Source: Serinus canaria (taxonomy: Eukaryota; Chordata; Aves; Passeriformes; Fringillidae). From it: DNA of 64,000 nucleotides. The notes beneath the pieces were generated by a model, which did not search any database, had not been told where the DNA came from, and saw only the letters and a program-made list of their open reading frames with translations. Location of the stretch: contig NC_066316.1 of NCBI RefSeq assembly GCF_022539315.1, positions 96,404,179 to 96,468,178 on the forward strand. The letters run 5' to 3'. Shown here piece after piece: positions 47,401 through 61,831 of the stretch (the first letter of the stretch is position 1; each line of letters begins with the position of its first letter). Made by a program: the position numbers and the translations under genes.

Positions 47401-48829
47401 AATAATATATCGATGTACACACAGTTAAATAGATTTAAAAAAGATCTTATGAATCATTCTTTGTACAACCATGTTATATATGAATGTAATAATAATAGAA
47501 TATATTGATTCAAAATGTAGATTTTACAGAGTTTCCTTCCTTCATGCCATCTGATGCACTAATAAGTTCATCATTAAGCTTAATAGAAAAGGTAGGGTGG
47601 AAAGCACTAATCTCTGCTTGTATTACAAACCTTTATGAATTGAAGGTTTTCCTGTCATATAGCATGAGACTTGTAGGACTAATGCCCTTTAACTAAAACC
47701 AACCATAAATTTGCTCTGATTAGTTCAAGAAGAACAAACAAAGCCTGGCTATGTTCTTGAGATTATAATCAAATTTGCAGGTGCTTGCTTTGAAACTGTA
47801 GCAATGAACAAAACCACAAACAAACACACATTATTTATTATCCATACAATAGAGCTGCTTGTAAAGTGTGTTTCATGGTGATTGGTCTCTCTACTTCAAG
47901 TTAAGAGATCTGATATGTTCATTTATGCAATCATTATGAGTGGAGAAAGGCAAACTACCTTGACAGTAAAAGCTGACCTTTCAGTTATTTTCCTCAAATC
48001 TGAACTATCCATTTGTCAGCTATGGTGTGTGAACCAATTCCTTTCTATCTATACTAAGGTGCAGCATGCCTTCAGTTTGAAAAAAATTAAGGTGAATAAA
48101 GGTCATCAAATCTCTTTATCTGATTGTAGCCAAGAAAATTGCTGAAAGCAAGCAAGTATGCTGCAGGCACATTGGTGATTTTTCACAATGCCACTGACTA
48201 GAGCCTTCAGATTTGGTGCAGTTACAAATCATAGACCAGAATGCACACACAAGCACACACATAAAGAAGGTTAAAAAAATAAAAAAGAAAAAAGAGAAAA
48301 TTCAGATTTCAGTGACACAATCACCTCACAGGACACCCAGTGAATGAGCATTTGATTTTGTTTGCCAATTCATCATTTTACTCTTTCAGAGTGTCATATT
48401 TTTTAATCCATTCCTAGTTTTACTTTATTTTTATACATTATTATTATTGTATTTATGTATATCTAAGCTGTATAAAGACACCCATAGAAAACTTATAGGT
48501 ACACATAAAATTAATTAGATTTACAATTCCAAATGATGGCCAGCAAACAGCATAGCAATAATCCCACAGAGAGAGCAAATTAACTCAGCTAGCTATGTTT
48601 TCTTTTTGACCTTCATGAAATAAAATCTGAACTTGCCCAAATGCTTTATCATATAAATGACTCTTCAAAGATGCTCAGAAGGTCATGATGTTTGACTGGG
48701 TGGTCTGTTTATTTTTTTCATAAAGAAAATAATTAAATACATCTTTAGTGTTTGTGTATGTTATGTGTCCTGGAAGGTATGACCTTGTTAGCTATCAAGA
48801 CTCAAATATCTCTGATGTCACTACTATTT
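47401..48829. other. AT-rich unique sequence, no gene recognised
   Basis: The plus frames at 47505-47696 and 47882-48145 have no known product. No repeat family is recognised. Confidence 0.4.
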
Positions 48830-49000
48830 ATCACATTCCAGTGGAGAATATAGCCACCTATTTATTAATTGGTTGAATCATTATCAATAATTACAGTTTT
48901 GCTAATTTTGCCTTTTAACCTCTACAAGACAATGGGTGATGAATAATTGCATATTTCAAGTGGGAATGGGTGACCAAAAGCTAATGTTCTATGTCAAAGT
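48830..49000. promoter_or_regulatory. Candidate homeodomain-site-rich element
   Basis: Dense TAAT/ATTA cores within about 130 bp: TTTATTAATTGGTTG, AATCATTATCAATAATTACA, GCTAATTTTGCC, GAATAATTGCATATT. Regulatory role inferred. Confidence 0.25.
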
Positions 49001-52000
49001 ACAGGGCAAAAAAATCATTTCTCACAATCTAATAATAATGTCATGGTATAGTCCCATATAAGCTCCTGGGTGAAGGGACCATCATTTGTTTTATCCACCA
49101 AAGAAACAGCTGACCTCCATATCCCAAAATGACAATGTCTTGTTTTGAGCTCTGTCTTGCATCTCTTGAAAGCATAATGCCCTCCCAATGTGGTGTGCCT
49201 CCCATTTCTTACCCCAGAATAGGCAGACAGACACAGGTATCTACAGAATGTAATTCAGACTTAACAGGTGTCCAAATACCAACGATTTTGTCAATCGCTA
49301 TTTTGTACAAGGTGTTGTGAATTAGAAAGAGAAGTCTTGGTTTTCTTCAATATAAATGTTACTACCAATGAGAAAATGTATAATATGTGCTATGGAAAGC
49401 AATGTACTAGTTTTTGTTTTTTTCATGGTGGTTTAAGACCTAGCAGAATTACTGTGTCTTCCTATAATTTGTCAAATGAGCATTTGAGAACAAAGAATTG
49501 ACATTTAAGGCAAAAGTGCATCTTCACTGACCCAGGGCCTTTCTTTTTAATTCAAAACATTTGTGGCAAATTTGAGTGACAAAATTTTCCAAGGTTAATA
49601 ACAAAAAGTGATAGCCAACACTGAACTCTGTTTCTGCTTGCATGGATGGACCGCTATCCAACCGCAACTTGAATACGATTAAAAACATAATTTGACTTTG
49701 AAATCCAAACATATCTAACACCTTCCTCCCTAGAGGATCAAACCAGATGTGCCTTGTTTTTATCCTGCTGGCAGCTAAACATAATTTCCTAGGTAGACAT
49801 CCACAGAAATCCTGTGATATCTTAAAAAGTAAATTTAATCAGGGTAAACACATCTCTAAAGCATTAGACCAATGAAATTTTAAACCCCATCTCACAAAGT
49901 TATATTTCACAAAAGTGGAAAGCAGTTTTTATTCCTTTTTGCTGCAAATTTTGTGAACATATGGTGTAATGTGGAAACATGGATAGTCAGAACAGTTAGC
50001 AGTTGCTGTGGTACTGCTGGCTTATTTCCACTTTACAAATTCATACGAAGCTAAAATATCACGCTGGTGACATATGCTTACCGGCTCTCCATTTACTGCC
50101 TGCAGCTATGGGCTCCTGTATTCTAATGGTAATTCTACAATCTGTTCACTGACAGCTCAGGGGGCCAGATGATATGCACACTACTGACAGGGACATCACT
50201 TTCATGAAACATTTACTTCTCTGCACCTGAATATTGGAGTAATCATATAGAGAGTCGACACACCATGAAATAGAGTTAGACTGAAGATTCTGAGAAGAAA
50301 ATAGCAGACTGTCACTCAAAATAAAGTTCATTTTATACCCAGCAGAGCTAGGTTAAAAGACATTTCCATACACTGAAAATGCTTTCCATCCTTAAAGCTG
50401 CAGTTTAAAAGAAAAATGTTTTCCCCATATTTTTCTTCAGTGGCTCTGGGGATAATTACACTCCAAGGCTTGCATTTAGGAATGAAGTCAGAATTGTAGT
50501 GGGTGGATGGGCGCTGAAAATTCAACCCTGCCACCTTGTCAAGAGCGCCACTAAGCCACCCCTGGGCAACTTCATTTTATCTGCTGCCAGGCTGGCTGTG
50601 AGGTTTTGAACACATGAAGCCCATTTGCATGAAGCCATCCCTCGGATCAGATCCTCCCACCTGACTGAGGCAGCAGCACAGGTGCAGCTGAGCTTTCACT
50701 GGTGGATTGGCCCCAAAGAAATGCACAGCCAGCATGGGATTAGGTGGCTGGTGCTGGGGAGACACATCCATGAGCAGCCAAAGGAGTCAAAGGACTCACT
50801 GCAGGATTGGGATCAGCTGCTCAGAGTGAGAACTGGACTGTTCTTGAGCAGACACAGGCAGGGTTGATAAGAAGTATATTCAGGTGAGACCTGGCAAAAT
50901 GCAAAATGCACTGCGCAAATGCTACATTTTACAGAAAAGGTAATGATAAATTCCAACGCAAAAGGTTAATTTAAATTTGCAAAAAAAAATTGTGGAAAGG
51001 CCTAAAAGGCCAGATAACATATTTTCCCTTGGTCATTCCTACCAGAAGACAACAACCAATTATCTCATATTCTGAAAGAGGAATAAAGGAGTAAAATAAA
51101 ACAAAGATTATTCCCTTGCTAATATAGATAGGTCAAGGACAAAAGTGTAATGTATGACCCAGCAGTTGGTAAGCATGGAAATCACCTTTCCAGGATCCAT
51201 ATGACCCATGAATAGAAATATATTGTTGGCATTAATGTATGTTCTATGGCCCTTGTAATTGTGAAAGTAATTATGAGCAGAGATGGCACTGGAGAAGAAA
51301 TTTAAACATTATTAGGCAGATGGGAGTAAAGTTAAAAGTTGGATGGAAGACACAGAATGAAATACTATCTGAAAAGAAAAACAGTCATGAGGGAAAAAAG
51401 CTACTATGAAATCTTTCCACATTAATGTATCACTAAATATGAAACATCACATGAATTCAGAAGGAAAACGCACAGAAAACAAAATGGAGATTGCTGAGAA
51501 GTAAAGCTTGTGATTGCCCCTGCTGGTGATCCAGGATCCTCCCTGTCAGTCCCTTGTGATGGTCCACTGATAATCTGATTTTGCTCCAGTAAGGAAAACT
51601 GCCTTGATTATGCTCTGTTGGAATTATCATATGCTAGAACAATGAAGACTGGTCAGAAATCATCAAAACAATGTCTTATCAAATTATCTTGCCATTTTCC
51701 AAATTCTGATCTTCTATGTATCCTCAGTAGACAGGTTGCATAAAACACAGTCCATACTATTAATGTCAAGTTTCAAGGATTTTTTTTCTATAATACCTGG
51801 TGCTCTCAAGGATTTTTCTCACAGTATCTCATAATAAACTTACATATGCTCCTTGTGACCAAGGAAAGGCTACCAGAGGTTGTTTCTTTAGGTTTTTTCT
51901 ATGGGATCTTTCTTTGGGAATGATTACATGGATCACATGCCCTTGAGATATCCTGTGTTCAAGATTTAAACAGCTTTCATTTGTGTTGTAAAGACATAGT

Positions 52001-55000
52001 GCAAGCAATGCACTTTGGGTGCATTGATTAGAACTTTTTTCACCAAAAGGTATTTAGATGCAAGGTTTTTGTATGAAATGCCTTGTTTTGTAGAAAATGG
52101 AAATGTCTGGATTTAGTTTTTGAAAAAAAAATTGAAAAAAACGGAAAAATATTTTAATCTAGCTGAAAAGTTATTTTTAAACAAAAATTATTTGGAAGTA
52201 CAAAAAACCTTCTGTAGTTGTTTTTGCATTCTCTTGCTCAAGCAACTATAAAGTACACAGACAAATAATTGAAAAAAATTATTTCCCCCCCCCAAAAACT
52301 TTAAAGAAATAAAATACAAAAAAAAGAGACATAAGAATACTTAAAAGATTGAAAGATACCTCCTTTTTAGTCTATTCCAACAATTCAGAGAAAATATACA
52401 GCATTTTCAACCAAGGAGAGTAGCTATATTTTATGGATTACCTGGAAAATTTCTCTGCTTATACAACAGCAGGTATGGCTTAGGGCAATGTTACCAAGTG
52501 GCTGAAGCCTGTTACAGAATGTAGGAAAATGAGTATATACATTTCATTCTTTAATGGAACATTTATTTATACATCTCTTGTTTTTCTTTATCCAAATTTA
52601 CAGTGGCATCTTAAAATTTTATTGTAAAGAATGCATTTATCTTATAATAAAATATCCTCTGCTTTTGTTGGAAGATGAAGAAACAGAGCACAAAATTTAT
52701 TCATTATTTTTCCCCAATTTTAAGTTCTTTCAAACACACTGCAGTACAACTCTTTTTTTTTTTTTTAAGCACTTGCAGTACTTCCTCCAGAGTGGAGATG
52801 CCATAAATGCAAAGAGAACGAGTAAAGGCCATGTAACTGCTGTCCCAAACCTGGACTGAAGGGTAGCACTGTGACTGTATTTTTATGAGGTAATTAATTT
52901 TACATCTCGATTGCATCAGACTTTTAAAAACTGAATTGCAGCTTGAATTTCAGGGATTAATATACTGAAGTATAAAGTGTGGCAAACAAGATATTTTGCT
53001 GTGTTGTTAAGAAGATTCAGGTGGATTTTGAAGAGGACACCTCTCTTCACTCCAGTTTCCCTGAGACACTGGAGGAAAATACAGATTTCCACGTAAAATA
53101 TACAGACTGTTCATATTTGAAACTTTTTGAATTTCCTTCTATGATAAGACAGTTTTCCAGGATCCTTTTGTTAATCTGTTGGACAAAACCAAAAGGAAAA
53201 CATATGACACAAAAGATAATTCAGGGGCTAACCTCCCAAACATGAACTCTCAGAAACCTTGAAGCAACCCAGCTCTTTACCCCAAACCTCCCCTAAGTGA
53301 TGCAGCCAGAGGGTGGCATGTGGAAGAAGTTTGTTTGTACCTAATACTGTGCTCTGATGGGTCTCTGCTCTGTGTGCTTGTCACTTGCAGTGACTTTTTC
53401 AGCTGCTGTCTCATCCTCTTCCTGCAGCACTGGAGCTTCACAGGCTGGAATTGAACTCACTCAGGTGCAGCCAGCAGAGGCTTTTCCCTAATGCTGTCTG
53501 ATGGCAAGTCCCACACTGCCCCTCTCCTCTGAAGGGGAACTGATGGAGCTGCTCTGTCCCAAATATCATGCTTGGCAGCTCCTTTCTGCCTAAAATTTTC
53601 CGAGGTTACGCTTGCACTAGCAAATGTTTTGGACTGATGACTTCACATCAGTGTTGCTCTGAGGCTTCCTTTCTAGCACTCAGGCCTTAGTGTCTGGACA
53701 GTGAAGCTTGGGGATGGTGCCTCATTTACAGTTTGCTTTTTCACATATATGCTCTGGAGTTTCTGAACCTTTCAGGCTTTATCATTGCTTTTATTGAATC
53801 ACAGCCTACCAGTGGGTATGGCTTTGAAGAAAATCACCTATGAAATGAAGGCACCTGTTGTTTTCATCCCATGGAAAATGTAAAGTAAACATTTTTTAAT
53901 CAAGCAATACTTTAAAAATAATTTTCTATGTCCTCTTTCAGAAAGGGAATCAGTGATAAGCACAACATATTTGGATCCTAAAGGTTACATACAAAATGAA
54001 TGCTGCTCTTTATTTCTGCACAAGTTGCTGAGGCTTCTGGGTGTCTGGGTTGTTTTGCAGAGGACAATTTGGCCCTGATGCTTCATGGCACAAAACACAG
54101 TTTTCATCTCTGCTCCGCGGCAGGCAGCCTGTGAGAGCTGGGAGGGGACTGCCTGTGACTTTGTGAACCACCTCCACAGACACCACCCATGGTGAAATTT
54201 GGCTGCTGCCTGATTAGGAACCCAAAGACATCATTTAACTTCCAGGACACACTAACTCTGCATTCTAAATAACTTTGCACTACCACCTTGATGCTTCAAT
54301 GTCCTTTTAGTGTCCTTTTTATGTCACTACAGAACTTTTTTGGTCCAAACCAAACAGCGCCTGACCAAAGGTATCACAAATGTTAGCAGGGCTAAATGGC
54401 CCATCCTGTTCATCCTGACATCATGAATCAAAAGTTACTTTGGACAGAGATAAAGCAAGTAGACCTTTAAAGCAGGCAGATACAAAAATATAAAGTTCAG
54501 TTAAAAGCAGTAGTTCCTTGCACTAAGTGTTTTCTCAGAGTCTTTTTGATTGTTTGGAGACAGCTCAAATGCTCAGTTTGTTTAGAGGTTTTTTTACCAA
54601 TGCTTGGCTGCTGATTCAGTGGTGTCAAAGGAGCCATTTTGCAAGCCAGGGATTATAATGTCTCATCACAATATTTATCTGCCCATTTCTGCTCAGCTTC
54701 CTATTTTCCTTCAGCTCCAGCTGTAGGTCAAAACCAACCAAATATTCCTTTTCCTAATGGTGAAATCCTGGTCTATGACATGACATATGTGTGGCACCCA
54801 CCCTTATTCACCCTGCAACTGAAAGATCTTTCCTCTTTTGTCCCTTTCTTTCTGGTAAATGTTGAAAAACAGCAAAACAGCATTAAATACTCATCTCTTT
54901 TCTTCCAGTGCTTGTAGCAGTAGCACGTATTTTTCCTCTTTCCCTTTTTATTTCCATTAGGGATTTTTGCTATTATTTTCTCTTATACATCCCCAGGGAT

Positions 55001-56438
55001 ACCTCTATATGGACTCAGTATTTGTCTTTTTTTATTTTCCTGACTGCACAAATTGGATTTCTTCATGTTTGTTTTCAGTGATTGGAGAGTGGTACTAATC
55101 CTCATTTACTCCAGTTCTTGGCTTTGCTCTTGTATCAATGATACTATTTTCCTTATTGATAACTTCACTAAGTGCAGCATCATTTCACTGCATTTCATGT
55201 TGGGCACAACATAAAAAAATTCCTCCTTCCTTATAAAGTTAAAGTGATTCTTTTTTTACAAGACACTAAAAAATAGTGAAGTCCCAAACTGACCTCTTCA
55301 AATGCTTCTCCAACCAAATTAAATTTTCATATTTGGGTAGAAAATGGCAATAAAGCAGACTAAGCTCTAATAATTTATGTAAGAACCTCTACTCTACAAG
55401 CTTCAGCTCTGATTCACAATTCTTCCTTTTCTCAAGACAAAAGTTACTATGAAGAGAGGCTTTTATGAGCCCACTTCCACAAGCCTTTGTCCACCACAGA
55501 ACCAGAATTGATACACTTTCTCCAGCATTGCACTCCTCAGGTCACATAGTCACTCGGGTGAGTCCAGCTAGGCTGCTCTGGCTAATCTGGATAGTCCTAT
55601 CATCTATTCTGGAATTGATGAAATCTTTGGGAAGTTCCCCTTCAGTCAATCCCTTTACTGTGTTTGAGACACTTGCTGTGATTGATTGTCCCAAAACCAC
55701 TTCCAGTTGTCTTATTTACCCACCTATTAACTGCTTGCTCCTAATCAAGCAAAGAGCTGGCAGCCCAGCTTTATCCTTCAAGAGCAGAATGAGTCACAGG
55801 ACTGAGTCGTGTGTGAAGGAATCATCGACATGCATGACTGTTCATGTTTAGAAAAAAAAAGTTGTGCTGTCCAAAACCTAAAACTAGAATTGATAACAAC
55901 TGTTTTAACAATTGTTTTTTCTTCAAATTTCTCTAGAAATTGCTTGAGGTCTTGACAGAAAGATGATAACTAGTGATGGACAGAAGATAATAACCATGGG
56001 AAGAGAAAGGGCTTGTAATTAGCTTCCACTCACAACATGAAAAATCAAAACTATCAATCCCCTCAAAACCTAAATGTCCTACTTCTGTGTCTCTCCCTAT
56101 CACTGCCTGCCTCTTTTCATGCTTGCAATCCCAGCAAGGCAGATACCTTGCCTTTGCCTCCATTCAAGCATTTTTAGCTCTGAGATGATAGGAAATTCTA
56201 ACCATTTTACACAGTCTAAAAGACATTTTTCTTGTTTAGTCTGAGATCTGTCAATTCTGCTTTTTTCTTGAAATAGGTCTTCTCTTCAACCATGGGCCTG
56301 GGAGGTGTCAGGTGCCAGCTCAGAGAGTCACTGACTGGTCTCTTCTCACCTGGAAGGGCTGCTCCCAGGGCACAGAGTCCAGTGACTTCACTGTCACCTT
56401 CACCTTCACCTACTGCTCACATTATGGCTCATCCCAAA
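49001..56438. other. AT-rich unique sequence, no gene recognised
   Basis: A long stretch without any repeat family or exon I can support. A GC-richer patch lies at 50.5-50.87 kb and another at 53.3-53.55 kb; neither matches a known family. The plus frames at 52979-53245 (88 codons) and 55465-55851 (128 codons) are the longest clean ones, but show no domain and no paired splice sites. Confidence 0.4.
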
Positions 56439-56917
56439 TGTGGTATTGATGTGTCAGGCTTTAGCTTTTATATTTTTCAGATTCTGTACTGCTTCAGTGC
56501 GTACTTCTGAGCATCATATTAAGGGATGGTGAGCTCTCTTCACACAGTAGGTAGACAAAACAATTCCTTCTCTAGCTGGGGACCAAGGATAACTGATCTA
56601 AATTTCAGGTCCAAGAGCATAAACAACAGTGAACTGAAGAGAGAAAACCAAGAAGGATGGGACTTCATGGGCTAAAACTGTAACTGGACAATTAGCTCCA
56701 ATATGCAAATGGACCAGAACTTATAAAAGTGTGAGACCTCGAGACTGGTTGTGCATTTTGTGACCATGCTGGGCTCACCTGCAGTGTAGCCCTGGCTGGG
56801 CTCTTGTGCTGCCCAGGGTGTATCCACTGAGGATATATAAATACCTACTAATAAATACCTACTTTATTCTTTAGCTCTATCTAATCTCTGTTCTAGGTCA
56901 GCCTTCCCAAGGCATCA
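56439..56917 (+). mobile_element. Solo avian ERV-type LTR (about 0.48 kb)
   Basis: The block order (GATTCTGTACTGCTTCAGTG, GGGGACCAAGGATAACTGAT, AAACAACAGTGAACTGAAGA, CTTCATGGGCTAAAACTGTA, then GTGTATCCACTGAGGATATA) matches an LTR I recognise from songbird genomes. It carries an octamer ATGCAAAT (56703-56710), TATA box TTATAAAA (56721-56728) and poly(A) signal AATAAA (56850-56855) in the order and spacing of a U3-R-U5 LTR. No gag/pol/env sequence follows, so it is a solo LTR. Edges are approximate and no target duplication was found. It belongs to a different family from the long LTR at 39.7-41.1 kb. Confidence 0.65.
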
Positions 56918-58200
56918 GTAAGGCCACTGACCTGCAGGAAGGTGAAGCCCCTGTGCACAGGGCTCAGACCCCCTCTGTGTGTGTGCTACAAACCCAGGCC
57001 ATCTGCACTGAGACCCCTATCCAAGAGTGGGTAAACTCCATGTGGAGCAGGCTCATTTATATGTAGCACCGAAGTTTTAATTGGAAATGTTAATGGACAT
57101 AGAAATAAATAAATGGCAGTAGATTTTGATGGAGCAAGAAGTTAAAGTAACTCTGGGGCCATGTGGCTGCTACAAAGTCATCCAAATTCATTATAATTCT
57201 GCTGATTTCATTACCAGTATATCTACAGAGAGAAATAATTTCAGACTCTGGCATAGTAGCTTAAAGAGGAATAGCTCTTCTTGCAACACTGTGAACTGAT
57301 GCACTTAATTTAGAACAAGGGAATATTTTGCAATTAAATCTAAAATAAAGTAAGCAAACTCTGAATAAATTAGGATTTCTCTAAAATATGAGAAATCCTT
57401 TAGTGAGTTATTCAGGTCTGGCCATTCCAGAATGGGTCTTTCTACAGAAAAACTAGTATCAGGTGTGAGTTTTGATCCTAGATTGGGTAAGATCTTGAGC
57501 AAAGTACTCAAATTCTCAGTTACACTTCTTTTTTTAAGACTTTTTTTTCTAAACTCTTATTCTTTCAACAGCTCATACAGTAGATGGCTTTGAGGCTCAG
57601 AAAGTCAGTATTTTAGAATAACTGCTTATAATATACATAATAATTTAAGCATTTAGGGCTTGAAAACCATTCCCTTTGGAGCCCTTGAGAGAAATGCTAT
57701 ATATATGCAAAAATGCAGATGTTAGTAGGAGCAGCATGCACATATCCAAGAGTAACATTTGGCCCCCTTAAGTCAAGTGAAAAAACTTTCATGCTTACAT
57801 GCACACTCACAAACCCACCCTGCTGTGAAACTAGATATCATTTTCTGATTAAATGCTTACTCAGTCTGTCTGTACCACAGAGTGAGTGCAGTAGTAATAA
57901 AGCTCTGATGTGGCATAGATTAAACCTTGAGGACTTTGTGGTGGTGTATTTCTAGATAATTATATAATCAATAAGAATAACACTTATCTCTTACAGACCA
58001 ACTTTTATCGTAGGATTTTAGGTTGTGCCAGCATGCAATGTTTAAATCTGAAAACAAAACAATTCAATTTAGTGGAAAAATGCAGTTATCTCATGGAAAT
58101 GGACTTTCTGCTGTGTTCTATTTCTTTTATGGAGTTGAAATTATGGCTGTCTTACTCTGTGCAAATGAAGGTGATCCTCAGCAGAGCAGGCGTAAATGAA
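56918..58200. other. AT-rich unique sequence, no gene recognised
   Basis: Nothing beyond short frames without motif. Confidence 0.4.
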
Positions 58201-58640
58201 GAGGACATGAAGAGATTGTGGGTGAGGCCACATGTACAGACTCGTGGTTATTGTTCAGTATGCAGCACTAAAAAAGGCAAATCCTGGGTTCTGCTGAGGC
58301 ACAAAGGGGCAGCAGAGAGGTGAGGAGCCTCCTCTCTGCCCCCAGGCCTGGATGCTGAAGAGGCTGTGAGCATTCCAGTGCCTGGTGACTGCAGGGTGAG
58401 GACAAGGAAGGAGCTCCTTGGTCCCTCTGGTCTCCCTTGTCCTCAGCTGGGCTATGAGCCACGTACGGAACCCTTCAGAGGGTGGTGTAACATCACTCCC
58501 CAGTGTCCTGGAAAACTTGTCCTCCCACAGCATCTCCCTCTGTGCCCTGCAGAACAATCTCCTGCAGGCAGAGGAGGTCTCAGTATGGTCAGTGGAGTTT
58601 TCCTGGAAGCTGGAAAGGCATGGAGAGGTGGGCAGTTTCC
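58201..58640. other. GC-richer patch, unassigned
   Basis: CTGCCCCCAGGCC, GGTGACTGCAGGGTGAGGAC and related sequence give overlapping frames on both strands (123 plus, 100 minus). I cannot place it in a family. An old transposon is as likely as unique sequence. Confidence 0.3.
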
Positions 58641-61600
58641 TGTCTGGTACTTTTTCTTAACTGATAGCTTCTCTGGCACTTGTGTGAAATTCAGAAGTTT
58701 TACTTGCATGTTTTCCTGCTGGAGAAAGACACTTTAGCAGATGATTGAAGGCAAAATTTGGCAGTTTTAATACTTGCAAATTCAAATTTTATAAACAAAG
58801 CTTTTAAATTATCTAAGTCCTACACATTAAAAGGTTTCAAGACAAAATTATGGACTGTGTCTAGAATTATCTTTTCTCTAAAAGAATTAGATAATCAAGA
58901 GGGTAAAAATACATTTATTTTAACAAATTAAAAAGGATGAAAAATCGTTTCATTTAATCTGGTTTATTTATTTTTTTCAAACAATTCATTCACATACTTT
59001 TATTTCCCCTCTAATTTTGAAGCGCTTTAGATAATGTTATAGTTAGGAACATATTTGCCCAGCTTTATTAAGTAATATAGAATATAAAGACTCTTCCAAG
59101 CCCTTTCCCCTAGGTATGGACTCTTCCCAACCCCAAATCCATCTCAGGATTAAATCTCATCTCCTCATGTTCTAATCTGTCCAGGAAGAAGTGAGGCCCC
59201 TGGTGTGGTTGCTCATTTGCCACTCTTCCCTGGTTCTGGCCAAGACCAGAAAGGGTCTGGGCATGTTTCAGGCTTCCACATTGAAACCTCTTAGAGACCC
59301 CTGGGATCTGTGTGAGCTGTGACTTGGGCTGAGAGCATTATTACACATGCAAAATGATGACTGAAAAATGATGATGAAATGTGAGAAATGTGATAATATG
59401 ATACAATTAGGATAAAGTGATGGTAAAAGGGAATTATAAATGCTGTCCTTCAAGAGTGAAACAAACAGTTCAGTCACAACTCATCAGCTATTCCTAGGAG
59501 ACATCCTAAACTGGATATTTTGATAAAATTTCACTATAATAATATGGTTATTCTCAGTCACTAGCAGAGATGCTAATATAGGATTTTTTGAGGCCCATCT
59601 GGTTTGTTCATTGGTAAAAAAAGGAGATAATTTTATCTCTATTACTTTGACAGACCACTAATTTGCCTATGATATATTTAATGTTGGCTCAGCACCAGTG
59701 AAACTTTATTAAATTTAGGGGGAAAAAAATCTCCTGGCTTAAGACACTGAAAACCAGTTCAGAATCAAGACTACAGCTATAATACTGGGATTTTCTGTCA
59801 CTGGTTACAAGAACAAAATAGAATAAAAATATTTATACATATGGATAGCAATGTGTATTGAAATTCAAACCAGAAGAATTCATGTGTCTTCCCTTTAAGT
59901 TATAATTTAGAGTATCTGAGCAAAACATATGTTTTCGTAAAAACGAAAGTCCACTAAAAAACAGGGAGGAGCAAAGTGTGGGATTTCTCATCACAGCAGT
60001 TTAATTAATAATTACACTTTTAAAAAGAGGTCAGTTTCCAATATTTTCTAAATTGTGACTAGAAAAACTGTTCCAAAGAGAGAGTCCAAATTATGATGAT
60101 TTTCTGCAAGAAGCACTTCAACAGTGGCCTCCCACTCTCCTCTGACTATCAAGGAAAGTAAATGATATTCACCTTGTTAAATTTAACGTGTACCTCTCTG
60201 TTTCTCTCTTTTGTCTTTCTAGGAAACTGCCTCTAAAATGTTAGATGTCAAGAATCTACTGTTGTAAAAATTCCCTAAGACTTCCCCAAAACTGTCAAGT
60301 AATGATTTGCAAATTAACAGCTTTTATTTGATGTTCCATAGGCAGAACTCCTAATAGCCTTCCCATGGAAAGAACTTGTGGAAATAGAAACCCTGGTGGT
60401 TTTTTGGTTGGTTGATTGGTTGGTTTTTTACCCAAGGAATTTTATAGCAAGGTCAAATTCTCACATTTCCATGCTAAACTGCCTGTTGAAGATTTGTTTG
60501 AACAGCAAAATACATCAAAATTAAAACTTCAAAAGAAATATGCTTGTCCCTTCATTCTGTTACTGCTATCTCATTTTTCTTTGGGAATATAAAAATAATT
60601 TCAAAATATTTGATATGAAAAATTAATGAAAACAAACAAAATGCTAAACCAGCTGTCAGGAGGAGCAAGAAACTATGAATGTAGGTATTTCAGGGATGAA
60701 TATACAAGGTAATTGGTTTCCAACATGCAAAAATCCCAATCAGACCAAGAATGCACCTGGAAAGTACCTGGACACATTGGTAACAGGAGAGACTGGGGCC
60801 TGTATCTTGCCAAACACCAAGTGAGTTCATGAGTTACACCTCATCTGGAAGTGAGAACAATACTTTTTCCAGTCTTCAGAGAGAATGAAAGTACTATTTA
60901 GACTGAAAAATTCCCAGTTCAGAAGGAACATATTTTTGGTTTAGCATTCAAATGTATGAATTTTGTGAATTTCAGAATGCTAATTACTAATACTGATTCC
61001 CTTAATTACACAGATTGTTAAAGGAGTTGAGAATATAAAAATATGGAAGATTTTTTTCTGAGCACCAAACACAAAAAATGATGCCACATTATTGTGCTCT
61101 TGAAAAAAACCTATAGATCTACTACTGTGTTAGCTACTGATTTCTGCTGTGGGCTCTTTCATAGAGATATAACATTTATCTGTTGGCAGTAGGTGTCTGG
61201 GTATCAAAAGAACAAAGATGAGAAACATATTGCCAGCTAGCTGCTGTAAATATAAATTCAAAATAAAAACAAAGTCAAGTGGGAATGCAATTAAATTACA
61301 TATATTATTGAAGGACATGAAAGAATCAATTCTTCTAATTATGATCAGGCTCACAGAGATGAAGGATAACATCACAGATGATCATGAATGAAGAAAACTA
61401 ATTTGACACTAGTCTGGGGAAAAATTCTGAGAAGGAATCATAAAGAAGGTCTTGACACATCCTTATAAATGAGAATTTTCACAGAGGACAAGAGTTTTAC
61501 TTGCTCTGCTGTATAACCCAGGTGTTCTCCACTGAGAAATTCCCCTGATTTTGCCCTAGGTGATTTAAACTGCTGTTAAAAAATTAGTCACAAGAGATCT

Positions 61601-61816
61601 GCTCTCCTCTGTATTCTCTCTAGAAATTGTTTAATTAATTGTTAGAAATAGGACATTTTAATTAACTGTGGAAATTCTTGGGGTTGGGTTTTACAGGAAA
61701 ATTCTAATATTTCTTGTGATAGACTTTATAAAAGATTTGCAGCTGGCATAAGAAATTAATAAAAACAGCTAAAATGAGGAAAGTCAGTACAACCATGATG
61801 TCTGAGTCCTGGGTTA
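58641..61816. other. AT-rich unique sequence, no gene recognised
   Basis: A GGTTGGTTGATTGGTTGG run lies near 60406-60423. No exon or repeat family supported. Confidence 0.4.
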
Positions 61817-61831
61817 TTTTTTTTTTTTTTT
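61817..61831 (+). repeat. Poly-T run
   Basis: About 15 T in a row. Confidence 0.85.
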
